Shown here: one piece after another, positions 1 through 5,365 of the stretch
Numbering within the stretch: position 1 is the stretch's first letter
Layout of the letters: every line of letters begins with the position of its first letter
DNA from: DATBIS01 sp036556805
GTDB lineage: Bacteria; Actinomycetota; UBA4738; HRBIN12
Direction: 5' to 3'
Assembly: GCA_036556805.1 (NCBI GenBank)
Contig: DATBIS010000046.1
Span: 1 to 6,728 of the forward strand
DNA length: 6,728 nt
Notes under the pieces: model-generated
Told to the model about the DNA's origin: nothing
Database searches by the model: none
Seen by the model: the letters and a program-made list of their open reading frames with translations, nothing else
Translations under genes and position numbers: made by a program

Positions 1-721
1 GACGCTTGGCCTCCTGGAACTCCCGCTCCTGGGGATCGTCGCTCGAGGCCGCGACGATCAGCACCGGAACCCGCAGCTTCCGCGCGAGCGCGATCGGGTC
101 TTGCTCCCAGATCGCGCGGAGGATCCGGAAGTGGTTCGCGCGGGAGAGGCGGGGGCGGATCCGCCCTTCCGCGTCGACGTGCATCAGCGCGAGGAACAAC
201 TCCTCGACCGCCGGCGTGTAGGGGATGGGGCTTCGGTGGCGGAAGCCCTCGCGGAGGTCGCCGAGACGAAGACCGTCGAAGAGAGGCGGCGCGAGCCGCG
301 CCTTCGCGGTCGCCCAGTCCATCGATGCCGCGAGCCGGTTGAAGCCGCCGTCGACCAGCACGGCGCCCGCGACGGAGCGGGGGTTCGTCGCCGCGAGCTC
401 CATCGCCGCCATCGCTCCCCACGAGTGCCCGACGACCACGGGCCGTCGCAGCCGGCGATCGCGCATCACCGCGAGCGCGTCGGCGACCACGTGGTCGAAC
501 CCGTAGCCCGAGGTGGGCTTGCCCGAGAGCCCGTGCCCGCGGGCGTCGTACGTCACCACGCGAAAGCGCCGCGTGAGATGCGGCAGCATCGAGTCCCAGA
601 TGTGCTGAGAGCTCGCGAGCCCGTGGTGGAGCACCAGCGCGCGCGCGTCGCGCCCGGGCCCGGCCAGGTCGCGGCCGCGCAAGGCCACGCCACGATCTCC
701 CCGGACGACGAAGGCCGGCAT
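1..721 (-). CDS. Alpha/beta hydrolase, partial (C-terminus beyond left edge)
   Basis: Reading the minus strand from the ATG at 721 gives 240 residues open to the window edge. It begins MPAFVVRGDR and shows the standard alpha/beta-hydrolase order: oxyanion-hole motif H32-H33-G34 after strand 3, the strand-4 block VVTYDARGHGLS (about 55-66), the nucleophile elbow G98-H-S-W-G102 with catalytic Ser100, the strand-6 block AVLVDGG (about 120-126), a helical cap rich in Arg and Ala, and the strand-7 block RVPVLIVAASSDDP (217-230), near which the catalytic acid is expected. The catalytic His should lie just past the left edge. The substrate is unknown; this family covers esterases, epoxide hydrolases, haloperoxidase-like enzymes and others. 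No signal peptide is seen, so it is probably cytoplasmic. No Shine-Dalgarno is seen near the ATG, but a TACGAT box ends 8 nt upstream, which suggests a leaderless message. It is divergent from the binding-protein gene. The family is certain, the exact activity is not. Confidence 0.9.
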   Translation of the reverse strand, partial: MPAFVVRGDRGVALRGRDLAGPGRDARALVLHHGLASSQHIWDSMLPHLTRRFRVVTYDARGHGLSGKPTSGYGFDHVVADALAVMRDRRLRRPVVVGHSWGAMAAMELAATNPRSVAGAVLVDGGFNRLAASMDWATAKARLAPPLFDGLRLGDLREGFRHRSPIPYTPAVEELFLALMHVDAEGRIRPRLSRANHFRILRAIWEQDPIALARKLRVPVLIVAASSDDPQEREFQEAKR

Positions 722-729
722 CGAAGGCG

Positions 730-735
730 ATCGTA
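730..735 (-). promoter_or_regulatory. Candidate -10 box (TACGAT) for leaderless hydrolase mRNA
   Basis: On the minus strand TACGAT matches the TANNNT -10 consensus and ends 8 nt before the hydrolase ATG, so transcription would start at or next to the start codon. No purine-rich ribosome-binding site lies in the usual position. The spacing is identical to that of the TAGACT box before potA in this window. No convincing -35 element was found. The call rests on motif and spacing only. Confidence 0.4.
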
Positions 736-794
736 GAGGCGCCGGCGTCCTTGCGGGGGGAGGGCGGGACGGAGCAGGATGGATCCGAGGACGC

Positions 795-2048
795 ATGGAC
801 CATCGGATCGGTCGTCGCGAGTTCCTTCGCCGGTCGGCGCTGGCCGGTGCCGGCGTTCCGTTTGCCTCCACGCTGCTCGCGGCCTGCGCGAGCGAGGGTC
901 TCCCGCCGACGAATCCGGCGCCCGTGTACCCGGCATTGCCGATCCACTCGGACCTCGTACCGATCGCGTCCGGTCTTCCCGTCGAACGGGGCGGCACGCT
1001 GCGCATCTTCCAATGGAAGGAGTACCTCGCGCGCGCGGTGCTCGACGGGTTCGAGTACGCGCATCGCGATCGCAAGGTGCGCGTCGAGGTCGAGAGCTTC
1101 CTGCACGTGGATGAGGCGATCGCTCGCCTGCGCGAACCGGACGCGGACTTCGACGTCTTCTTCCCCACGATCGACGTGCTCGCGGGGCTGGTGGACGAGA
1201 GGATGCTGCTCCCGCTGAACCACGACTATCTTCCGAACCTCGAGAACCTCTGGCCGCAGTTCCGTGGGATCGACGAGCCGTTCTACGACCGAGGTCAGCG
1301 ATACACGTTGCCCTACACGGTCTTCTCGAGCGGGATCGGCTGGCGGCGTGACCTCGTGGAGCCCGCCCTCGCGCCCGATCGATCGGCGAAGCCGTTCGAT
1401 CTCCTCTGGAACCCCGGGTACGCCGGTCGCGTGGGGCTGTACGACGACTACCTCGAGGCCATGTCGCTCGCGCTCCTGCGGGACGGGCTCGTCGAAGTAC
1501 GTGCCGCCGACGACGCGGACCTCCGTTCGGCCGCCGACGCCTTGCTCGACGCCGTGCGAACCGCCCGCGTGCGGTTCACGGCCGAGGGGGCGGAGGAGGG
1601 CCTTCCGAGCGGCGAGTTCGTCGCGCACCAGGCCTGGTCGGGAGACGTGCTCACGGCTCCGCGCTACGCGGAGGACCCCGCGATCGGCACGAGGTTGGGG
1701 TACTGGTCGCCGGCTGGCCCCGCGCGGATCGTCGGCTGCGACCTCACCGCGATCTGCGCGAGAGGCCGCAATCCCGTGCTCGCGCACGCGTTCCTCGATC
1801 ATCTCCTTCGATTCGACATAGCGATGGCGAACTTCAGCTGGAACGGCTACCAGCCGCCGCTCCTCGGCCTCCGCCCGGAGTCGGTGGCCGATCCGGAGTT
1901 CCCGTGGCACGACGCGGTGCCGACGAACCTCGCCGGCGCGATCCTCACGCCGGAGGCGTTCGAGACCGGGCAGATGCTGGTGGGCATCGGGCCTTCGGAA
2001 CGGGCCCGATGGCTCGTTCAGTGGAACCGCGTCGTGCCGAGCGTCTGA
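795..2048 (+). CDS. potD: Spermidine/putrescine-type ABC transporter substrate-binding lipoprotein (PotD-like)
   Basis: A 417-residue extracellular solute-binding protein that would capture a polyamine or related ligand and deliver it to a Pot-type permease. The N-terminus has a twin-arginine motif (R7-R8-E-F-L11), a short hydrophobic stretch and a lipobox L28-A-A-C31, so the product is predicted to be exported folded by Tat and lipid-anchored at Cys31. The mature protein starts its fold at GGTLRIFQWKEYL (67-79), the usual Pot/Fbp opening. Later PotD-like blocks are FDVFFPT (119-125), YTLPYTVFSSGIGW (170-183), GLYDDYLEAM (214-223), AWSGD (280-284), GCDLTAI (314-320) and NGYQPPL (350-356). Compared with E. 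coli PotD, the equivalents of Trp34, Glu171, Trp229, Asp257 and Tyr293 appear kept (W74, E221, W281, D316, Y352), while Thr35 and Trp255 appear replaced (K75, G314). The length is somewhat above PotD. The ATG at 795 was chosen because it gives the complete Tat signal; a weak GAGG at 787-790 precedes it. It is separated from the permease and ATPase genes by three unrelated genes. Confidence 0.88.
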   Translation: MDHRIGRREFLRRSALAGAGVPFASTLLAACASEGLPPTNPAPVYPALPIHSDLVPIASGLPVERGGTLRIFQWKEYLARAVLDGFEYAHRDRKVRVEVESFLHVDEAIARLREPDADFDVFFPTIDVLAGLVDERMLLPLNHDYLPNLENLWPQFRGIDEPFYDRGQRYTLPYTVFSSGIGWRRDLVEPALAPDRSAKPFDLLWNPGYAGRVGLYDDYLEAMSLALLRDGLVEVRAADDADLRSAADALLDAVRTARVRFTAEGAEEGLPSGEFVAHQAWSGDVLTAPRYAEDPAIGTRLGYWSPAGPARIVGCDLTAICARGRNPVLAHAFLDHLLRFDIAMANFSWNGYQPPLLGLRPESVADPEFPWHDAVPTNLAGAILTPEAFETGQMLVGIGPSERARWLVQWNRVVPSV

Positions 2049-2548
2049 GCGGGATTCCCCACGCGCTGGGGAAGCCACCGCGCGCTGGTGTCGTACCCGG
2101 AGAAGGCACCGAGCAACGTGCCGCTCGCGGCGTCGACCATCTGCACGAGGAAGTTGTTCGGTGTGCACCCGTCCCGAACGCCGGCGCGACTCACCGACAC
2201 GAAGTCCCCCTTTGCCTCGAAGTAGCACAGGTCGTGGGTGAAGTAGACCCAGGCGGGGCCGTACGTGCCCCCGTTGCCGTCGTCCACGGTGGCGAGGGTG
2301 ACGGAGACGTCGCGCCCCGATCCGGCGCCCGGAAGGCCCGCGTAGGCGTCGGACGGATCGATCGAGGGGCGAAACTCCGTCACGGGACCGAGGGAATAGC
2401 CGAGCGCGCCGGGGATCGGCTCGCCGGCCGCCTGATGGAGCCCGGCGAAGGGATCGTCGCTCGTCCGGAGCGTGAGCCAGCCGAGCGCTCCGAGCGCCAA
2501 GAGTGCCGGCGACATCAGCGCCAGCGTGATCACGCGTCGACGATCCAT
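2018..2548 (-). CDS. Hypothetical membrane-anchored extracytoplasmic protein
   Basis: A 176-residue protein that I do not recognise. It opens with MDRRR and one hydrophobic segment (about 6-27, rich in Leu and Ala), which fits an uncleaved signal anchor with the rest outside the membrane; no lipobox is present. The outer part has a Gly/Asp-rich linker (about 72-97), then YGPAWVYFTHDLCYF (96-110), and a second half beginning at about 130 with NNFLVQMVDAASGTLLGAFSGYD, a strand-rich stretch ending in an SGTLLGA-type turn. Only two cysteines occur, C108 and C128, both in the outer part, so a disulfide is possible. The reading frame stays open upstream to about 3007, but the ATG at 2548 is preferred: it begins directly at the signal anchor, has a weak GAGAG upstream, and further extension would run antisense through the ABM gene. 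Its last 31 nt overlap the end of the binding-protein gene tail to tail. No function is assigned. Confidence 0.72.
   Translation of the reverse strand: MDRRRVITLALMSPALLALGALGWLTLRTSDDPFAGLHQAAGEPIPGALGYSLGPVTEFRPSIDPSDAYAGLPGAGSGRDVSVTLATVDDGNGGTYGPAWVYFTHDLCYFEAKGDFVSVSRAGVRDGCTPNNFLVQMVDAASGTLLGAFSGYDTSARWLPQRVGNPAQTLGTTRFH
2055..2090 (+). terminator. Tandem hairpins just after the binding-protein gene (possible terminator)
   Basis: Six bases past the binding-protein stop codon is a perfect 6-bp stem, TTCCCC (2055-2060) with GGGGAA (2068-2073), loop ACGCGCT. Two bases later is a second hairpin, CACC (2076-2079) with GGTG (2087-2090), loop GCGCGCT. The two loops are nearly the same. There is no U-tract, so this would be a non-canonical terminator or a 3'-end stabiliser. 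It also encodes the C-terminal residues of the opposing gene, so the symmetry could be partly chance. Confidence 0.3.
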
Positions 2549-2574
2549 CGGCCCGCTCTCGTTTCGCTCGTCGG

Positions 2575-2580
2575 ATCGTA
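2575..2580 (-). promoter_or_regulatory. Candidate -10 box (TACGAT) for the 176-aa protein gene
   Basis: On the minus strand TACGAT lies 26 nt upstream of the ATG at 2548, which would give a short leader of about 20 nt containing the weak GAGAG ribosome-binding site. It is the same hexamer as the one before the hydrolase. No good -35 hexamer is visible, so this is a weak call in a 108-nt divergent gap that must carry signals for both neighbours. Confidence 0.25.
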
Positions 2581-2611
2581 TCGCCGCCGCACGTTCCTCG
2601 GTCTGTGGAGC

Positions 2612-2617
2612 TAGGCT
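2612..2617 (+). promoter_or_regulatory. Candidate -10 box (TAGGCT) for the ABM-fold gene
   Basis: TAGGCT fits the TANNNT consensus. A start about 7 nt downstream would give a leader of roughly 33 nt ending in the strong AGGAGGAG ribosome-binding site. There is no clear -35 element at 16-18 nt spacing. The call rests on motif and position only. Confidence 0.25.
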
Positions 2618-2646
2618 GCAGCGGCTGATGAGCAGCGCACACCGAG

Positions 2647-2654
2647 AGGAGGAG
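2647..2654 (+). promoter_or_regulatory. Strong Shine-Dalgarno of the ABM-fold gene
   Basis: AGGAGGAG lies immediately before the ATG at 2657, with AGGAGG ending 4 nt from the start codon. It is one of only two full AGGAGG matches in proper position in the window (the other precedes potC) and fixes the start of this small gene. It predicts efficient translation compared with its neighbours, which have weak or no such sites. Confidence 0.7.
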
Positions 2655-2656
2655 AC

Positions 2657-2938
2657 ATGTACGGCACCGTGGCACGGATCCGCGTGAAGCCCGAGAATCG
2701 GGATGCACTCCGCAAGGTCTTCGAGCGGCAGATGGATCGGCAGGTCGAGGGGTTCAAGCATTCCTACGTGCTGTTCGAGAACGAGGGCGACGGGGCCTGG
2801 CTGATCGCCGTCTTCGAGGACCGCGCGACGTACGACAAGAACGCCGATGACCCGGCCATGCACGAGCAGTACGTCGAATATCGCGCGCTCCTGGAGGCCG
2901 ACCCCGAATGGCACGACGGCGAGATCGAATCCAGCTGA
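2657..2938 (+). CDS. Small dimeric alpha/beta-barrel protein, antibiotic biosynthesis monooxygenase (ABM)-like
   Basis: A 93-residue cytoplasmic protein with the strand-helix-strand-strand-helix-strand order of the ABM/dimeric ferredoxin-like family: strand YGTVARIRVKP (2-12), helix 13-28 starting at the typical ENRDALRKVF, strand HSYVLFEN (35-42), strand AWLIAVFED (47-55), helix 56-80 with the family-like block DDPAMHEQYVEY (64-75), and last strand about 85-91. Members usually form dimers; some are cofactor-free monooxygenases acting on quinol-type substrates, others are heme-degrading or have no known activity. No partner biosynthetic genes are present, so I assign no reaction. His69 sits in the helix position where many members carry a conserved His. 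It appears to be a single-gene unit: it is divergent from the 176-aa protein gene, and the MFS gene converges on it with 19 nt between stop codons. The length is typical of the family. Confidence 0.82.
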   Translation: MYGTVARIRVKPENRDALRKVFERQMDRQVEGFKHSYVLFENEGDGAWLIAVFEDRATYDKNADDPAMHEQYVEYRALLEADPEWHDGEIESS

Positions 2939-2957
2939 CCGAATTGAGTAGCGTGCG

Positions 2958-4157
2958 CTAATCCGTTGCCGGCGGGTTCCTCGCGGCGATCCCGCCGGCG
3001 AGCACACCGAGCGTGGCGAGCACGACCACGAACATCGTCGCGCGCAGGCTGAACGCCTCGGCCACCCAGCCCAGCAACGGCGGGCTCCAGATGAACCCGC
3101 TGTAGCCGACGGTCGTCACGGCCGCGATGGCGTTCGTCGGGTCCTCACCCGACCCCTCGATGAGGCCGAACGCGGCGGGCGCCGCGGAGGCGAGCGAGAA
3201 GCCCAAGAGGAGGAACGCGAGCCCCGCCACCAAAGGGCTGTGGGTGGATGCCGCGATCGCGCCACCGACCGCCGAGCCCACGCCGGCCACGAGGATCGTT
3301 CGGCGGTACCCGAGCCCGAACAGCGTCTTGCCCGCGAACAGCCGGCCGAGGAAGACGGCGCCCGCGAACGCGGAGAACGCGATCCCGGCGGTGAACGGCG
3401 ACGCGCCGAGCTCCTTGCGCACGTAGAGACCCGACCACGTGTCCATCGAGCCCTCGACCAAGAACGCGGACAGCACGACGAACGCCGGCACGATCAGCAT
3501 CGGTGCGCGGCGGAACGCCGAGATCGACAGCAGCGAGCCGCTCCCCTCCGCGGTCCGTTCGGTCGAGGCCGTGCGCGCGTTCCAGATACCCACGATCGCG
3601 CTCGCCGCCGCCGCCCAGCCCAGGCCGAGACGGAAGTCCCATCCGGCGGCGAGGAAAAGGCCGGCCACCAGCCCTCCGGTAACGCCGCCGAGCGCGTAGC
3701 ACGCGTGCATCCACTGCAGGACCGGGCGCCGGGTCCGGACCTCGACGGCCTGTGCCGCGACGTTCAGGAAGACGTCGATCAGCGCGTTGCCGATCCCCAC
3801 CACCATGAACGCGACGAGCACGGCGTCGCCGCGCAGCAGCGACTGCAGAGCGGCGCCGAACGCGAGCACCAGGAGTGACACGGGGACGGTCGCCGCGAGC
3901 GCGAGGGGCTGCAGCCTCGGCGCCACCAGCAGCATGACCACGACCGAGGTGACGGCGAGAACCGTGTAGTCGACGCCGATCCGGCTCTCCGAGATCCGCT
4001 GGTGGACGAGGAACTCGGCGACGAGGATCGCCCACATCCCCCAGTACTGGCCGAACGCCCAGTAACCGGCGAGCAGCGGCGCGACCTCGCGACGAAGCGT
4101 CGGCCCGCGCGCACCGGGTCCGGCGCGTTCCGGGCGGGACGGTCCCGGCGTGCTCAC
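2958..4157 (-). CDS. MFS transporter, YbjJ-like
   Basis: A 399-residue major facilitator superfamily permease with about 12 predicted membrane helices, the first at about 28-50 (LLAGYWAFGQYWGMWAILVA) after a Pro/Arg-rich cytoplasmic N-tail. Blocks matching the YbjJ-type branch are LNVAAQAVEVRTRRPVLQWM (131-150) followed by HACYALGGVTGGL, then after the central loop (about 194-218) VEGSMDTWSGLYVRKELGAS (234-253), the loop motif FLGRLFAGKTLFGLGYRR (269-286), and near the end GYSGFIWSPPLLGWVAEAFS (351-370). This branch is poorly characterised and substrates are unknown; sugars or small metabolites are possible. The start is a GTG at 4157: it is the only start codon that keeps helix 1 intact, and no in-frame ATG lies upstream before the next gene. 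No Shine-Dalgarno is visible, so the start is less sure than the gene. It is divergent from potA with 86 nt between and convergent with the ABM gene. Confidence 0.87.
   Translation of the reverse strand: MSTPGPSRPERAGPGARGPTLRREVAPLLAGYWAFGQYWGMWAILVAEFLVHQRISESRIGVDYTVLAVTSVVVMLLVAPRLQPLALAATVPVSLLVLAFGAALQSLLRGDAVLVAFMVVGIGNALIDVFLNVAAQAVEVRTRRPVLQWMHACYALGGVTGGLVAGLFLAAGWDFRLGLGWAAAASAIVGIWNARTASTERTAEGSGSLLSISAFRRAPMLIVPAFVVLSAFLVEGSMDTWSGLYVRKELGASPFTAGIAFSAFAGAVFLGRLFAGKTLFGLGYRRTILVAGVGSAVGGAIAASTHSPLVAGLAFLLLGFSLASAAPAAFGLIEGSGEDPTNAIAAVTTVGYSGFIWSPPLLGWVAEAFSLRATMFVVVLATLGVLAGGIAARNPPATD
2968..2999. terminator. Perfect 9-bp inverted repeat at convergent gene ends
   Basis: GCCGGCGGG (2968-2976) and CCCGCCGGC (2991-2999) are exact reverse complements separated by 14 nt. 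The repeat begins 29 nt after the ABM-gene stop and lies within the last codons of the opposing MFS gene. It could stop transcription leaving the ABM gene. There is no T-run on either side, and GC-rich coding sequence often produces such repeats, so confidence is modest. Confidence 0.35.
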
Positions 4158-4229
4158 GGGCAGGATGATTCCACACCCATCGTCCGCTCCGGCGTCGCCT
4201 CCACCTCACGCCGGCGACGCGTTGTCCGC

Positions 4230-4235
4230 TAGACT
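4230..4235 (+). promoter_or_regulatory. Candidate -10 box (TAGACT) for leaderless potA mRNA
   Basis: TAGACT ends 8 nt before the potA ATG, so RNA polymerase would begin at or within a few bases of the start codon. The intervening CCGCCGAC has no ribosome-binding site. This arrangement is the known signature of leaderless genes in actinobacteria and Deinococcus. No clear -35 hexamer was found 16-18 nt upstream. Confidence 0.45.
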
Positions 4236-4243
4236 CCGCCGAC

Positions 4244-5359
4244 ATGGCAGGCGGAGAGGTCCAGCTTGTCGACCTGGTGAAGCGCTTCGGCGAGGTCGAG
4301 GCCGTCGCGGGCATCAACCTGCAGATGCCGCCCGGTGAATTCTTCTCGATGCTCGGCCCCTCCGGATGCGGGAAGACCACCACCCTCCGGATGATCGCGG
4401 GATTCGAGCGACCGAACGAGGGCCAAATCCTCCTCGACGGCATCGACATGGCGCAGACCCCGCCCCACAAGCGCAACGTGAACACGGTCTTCCAGAACTA
4501 CGCGCTCTTCCCGCACCTCTCGGTGGCGGACAACGTAGGCTTCGGACTCAAGTACCAGAACGTCTCGAAGAGCGAGGCGAAGGAGAAGATCGGCCGCGCG
4601 CTCGAGCTCGTGCAGTTGTCGGGCTACGAGAAGCGGCGCCCGTCGCAGCTCTCGGGCGGGCAGCAGCAGCGCGTGGCGCTCGCGCGCGCTTTGATCCTCA
4701 ACCCCGCCGTCCTTCTGCTCGACGAGCCGCTCGGCGCGCTCGACGCCAAGCTGCGCAAGCGACTGCAGATCGAGCTGAAGGCTCTCCAGGAGGAGGTCGG
4801 CATCACGTTCGTCTACGTGACGCACGACCAGGAGGAGGCCCTCACGATGTCGGACCGCATCGCGGTGATGTCCCAGGGCCACATCGCGCAGGTCGGTGCC
4901 CCGCAGGACATCTACGAGGCGCCCGCGACGGCGTACGTGGCCGACTTCCTGGGCGTCTCGAACCTCATGGACACGACGGCGGAGGGGTCCGGCGACGGCG
5001 GGTGCCGGGTCCGGCTCGGCGAGTTCGAGCTCGTGGCGGGCCAGGGCGAAACCGACACGCGGGGCCGGGCGAAGCTCACCATTCGTCCCGAGCGAGTCGA
5101 GCTGCACGCGAGCGGCGAGACGGGACAGAACCGCGTTCCGGGGATGGTGGAGCGCGTGGTGTACGTCGGGTCGGTCCTCCACGTGATCGTGAACCTCGCG
5201 CCCGGCGAACGGATCCAGGTCTGGATCCCGAACGAGGGGGGGGCGGCGCCGTTCTCGCAAGGCGACCCGGTGAGCGCGCACCTTCCCCAGGACGCGCTGC
5301 GCGTGTTGCCCGAGGCCGGCGAGGCGCCGATCGACGACGAGGAGTTCGTGAGGACCTGA
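4244..5359 (+). CDS. potA: Spermidine/putrescine-type ABC transporter ATP-binding protein (PotA)
   Basis: A 371-residue ATPase that would power a Pot-type importer by dimerising beneath the two permeases. All nucleotide-binding motifs are intact: Walker A G38-P-S-G-C-G-K-T-T46, Q-loop Gln84 in VFQNYALFPHLSV, signature L136-S-G-G-Q-Q-Q-R143, Walker B VLLLDEP (156-162) with catalytic Glu161, D-loop GALD (164-167) and switch His194 in VTHDQEEA. The block RNVNTVFQNYALFPHL is typical of the PotA/CysA/UgpC branch. After the ATPase domain (to about 240) comes a C-terminal TOBE-type domain (about 278-356: KLTIRPERVEL, then VERVVYVGSVLHVIVNL). The length is close to E. coli PotA (378). The ATG at 4244 is chosen because it sits directly before the usual family N-terminus and 8 nt after a -10-like box. 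It is convergent with potC, only 6 nt between stop codons, so unlike the usual potABCD order it cannot share a transcript with the permeases. An 8-G run at 5236-5243 encodes E331-G-G-A. Confidence 0.94.
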   Translation: MAGGEVQLVDLVKRFGEVEAVAGINLQMPPGEFFSMLGPSGCGKTTTLRMIAGFERPNEGQILLDGIDMAQTPPHKRNVNTVFQNYALFPHLSVADNVGFGLKYQNVSKSEAKEKIGRALELVQLSGYEKRRPSQLSGGQQQRVALARALILNPAVLLLDEPLGALDAKLRKRLQIELKALQEEVGITFVYVTHDQEEALTMSDRIAVMSQGHIAQVGAPQDIYEAPATAYVADFLGVSNLMDTTAEGSGDGGCRVRLGEFELVAGQGETDTRGRAKLTIRPERVELHASGETGQNRVPGMVERVVYVGSVLHVIVNLAPGERIQVWIPNEGGAAPFSQGDPVSAHLPQDALRVLPEAGEAPIDDEEFVRT

Positions 5360-5365
5360 CGAGCC

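Noticed and set aside
101..736. 211-codon plus-strand open frame opposite the hydrolase
   Set aside because: Composition is Arg/Val/Pro-rich without domains; the minus strand carries the full alpha/beta-hydrolase motif series.
2549..3007. N-terminal extension of the 176-aa protein frame up to about 3007
   Set aside because: The extension would be antisense to the ABM gene and would bury the signal anchor in the middle of the protein; the ATG at 2548 gives a normal signal-anchored product.
3145..4485. 446-codon open frame on the minus strand overlapping the MFS gene and running opposite the start of potA
   Set aside because: Its translation is Arg/Gly/Ala-rich low-complexity protein, while the MFS frame in the same DNA gives a coherent 12-helix transporter.
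4229..5281. 350-codon open frame antisense to potA
   Set aside because: It is rich in Arg, Leu, His and Val with no recognisable fold and lies exactly opposite an intact PotA; long antisense frames are expected in DNA with GC-biased third positions.
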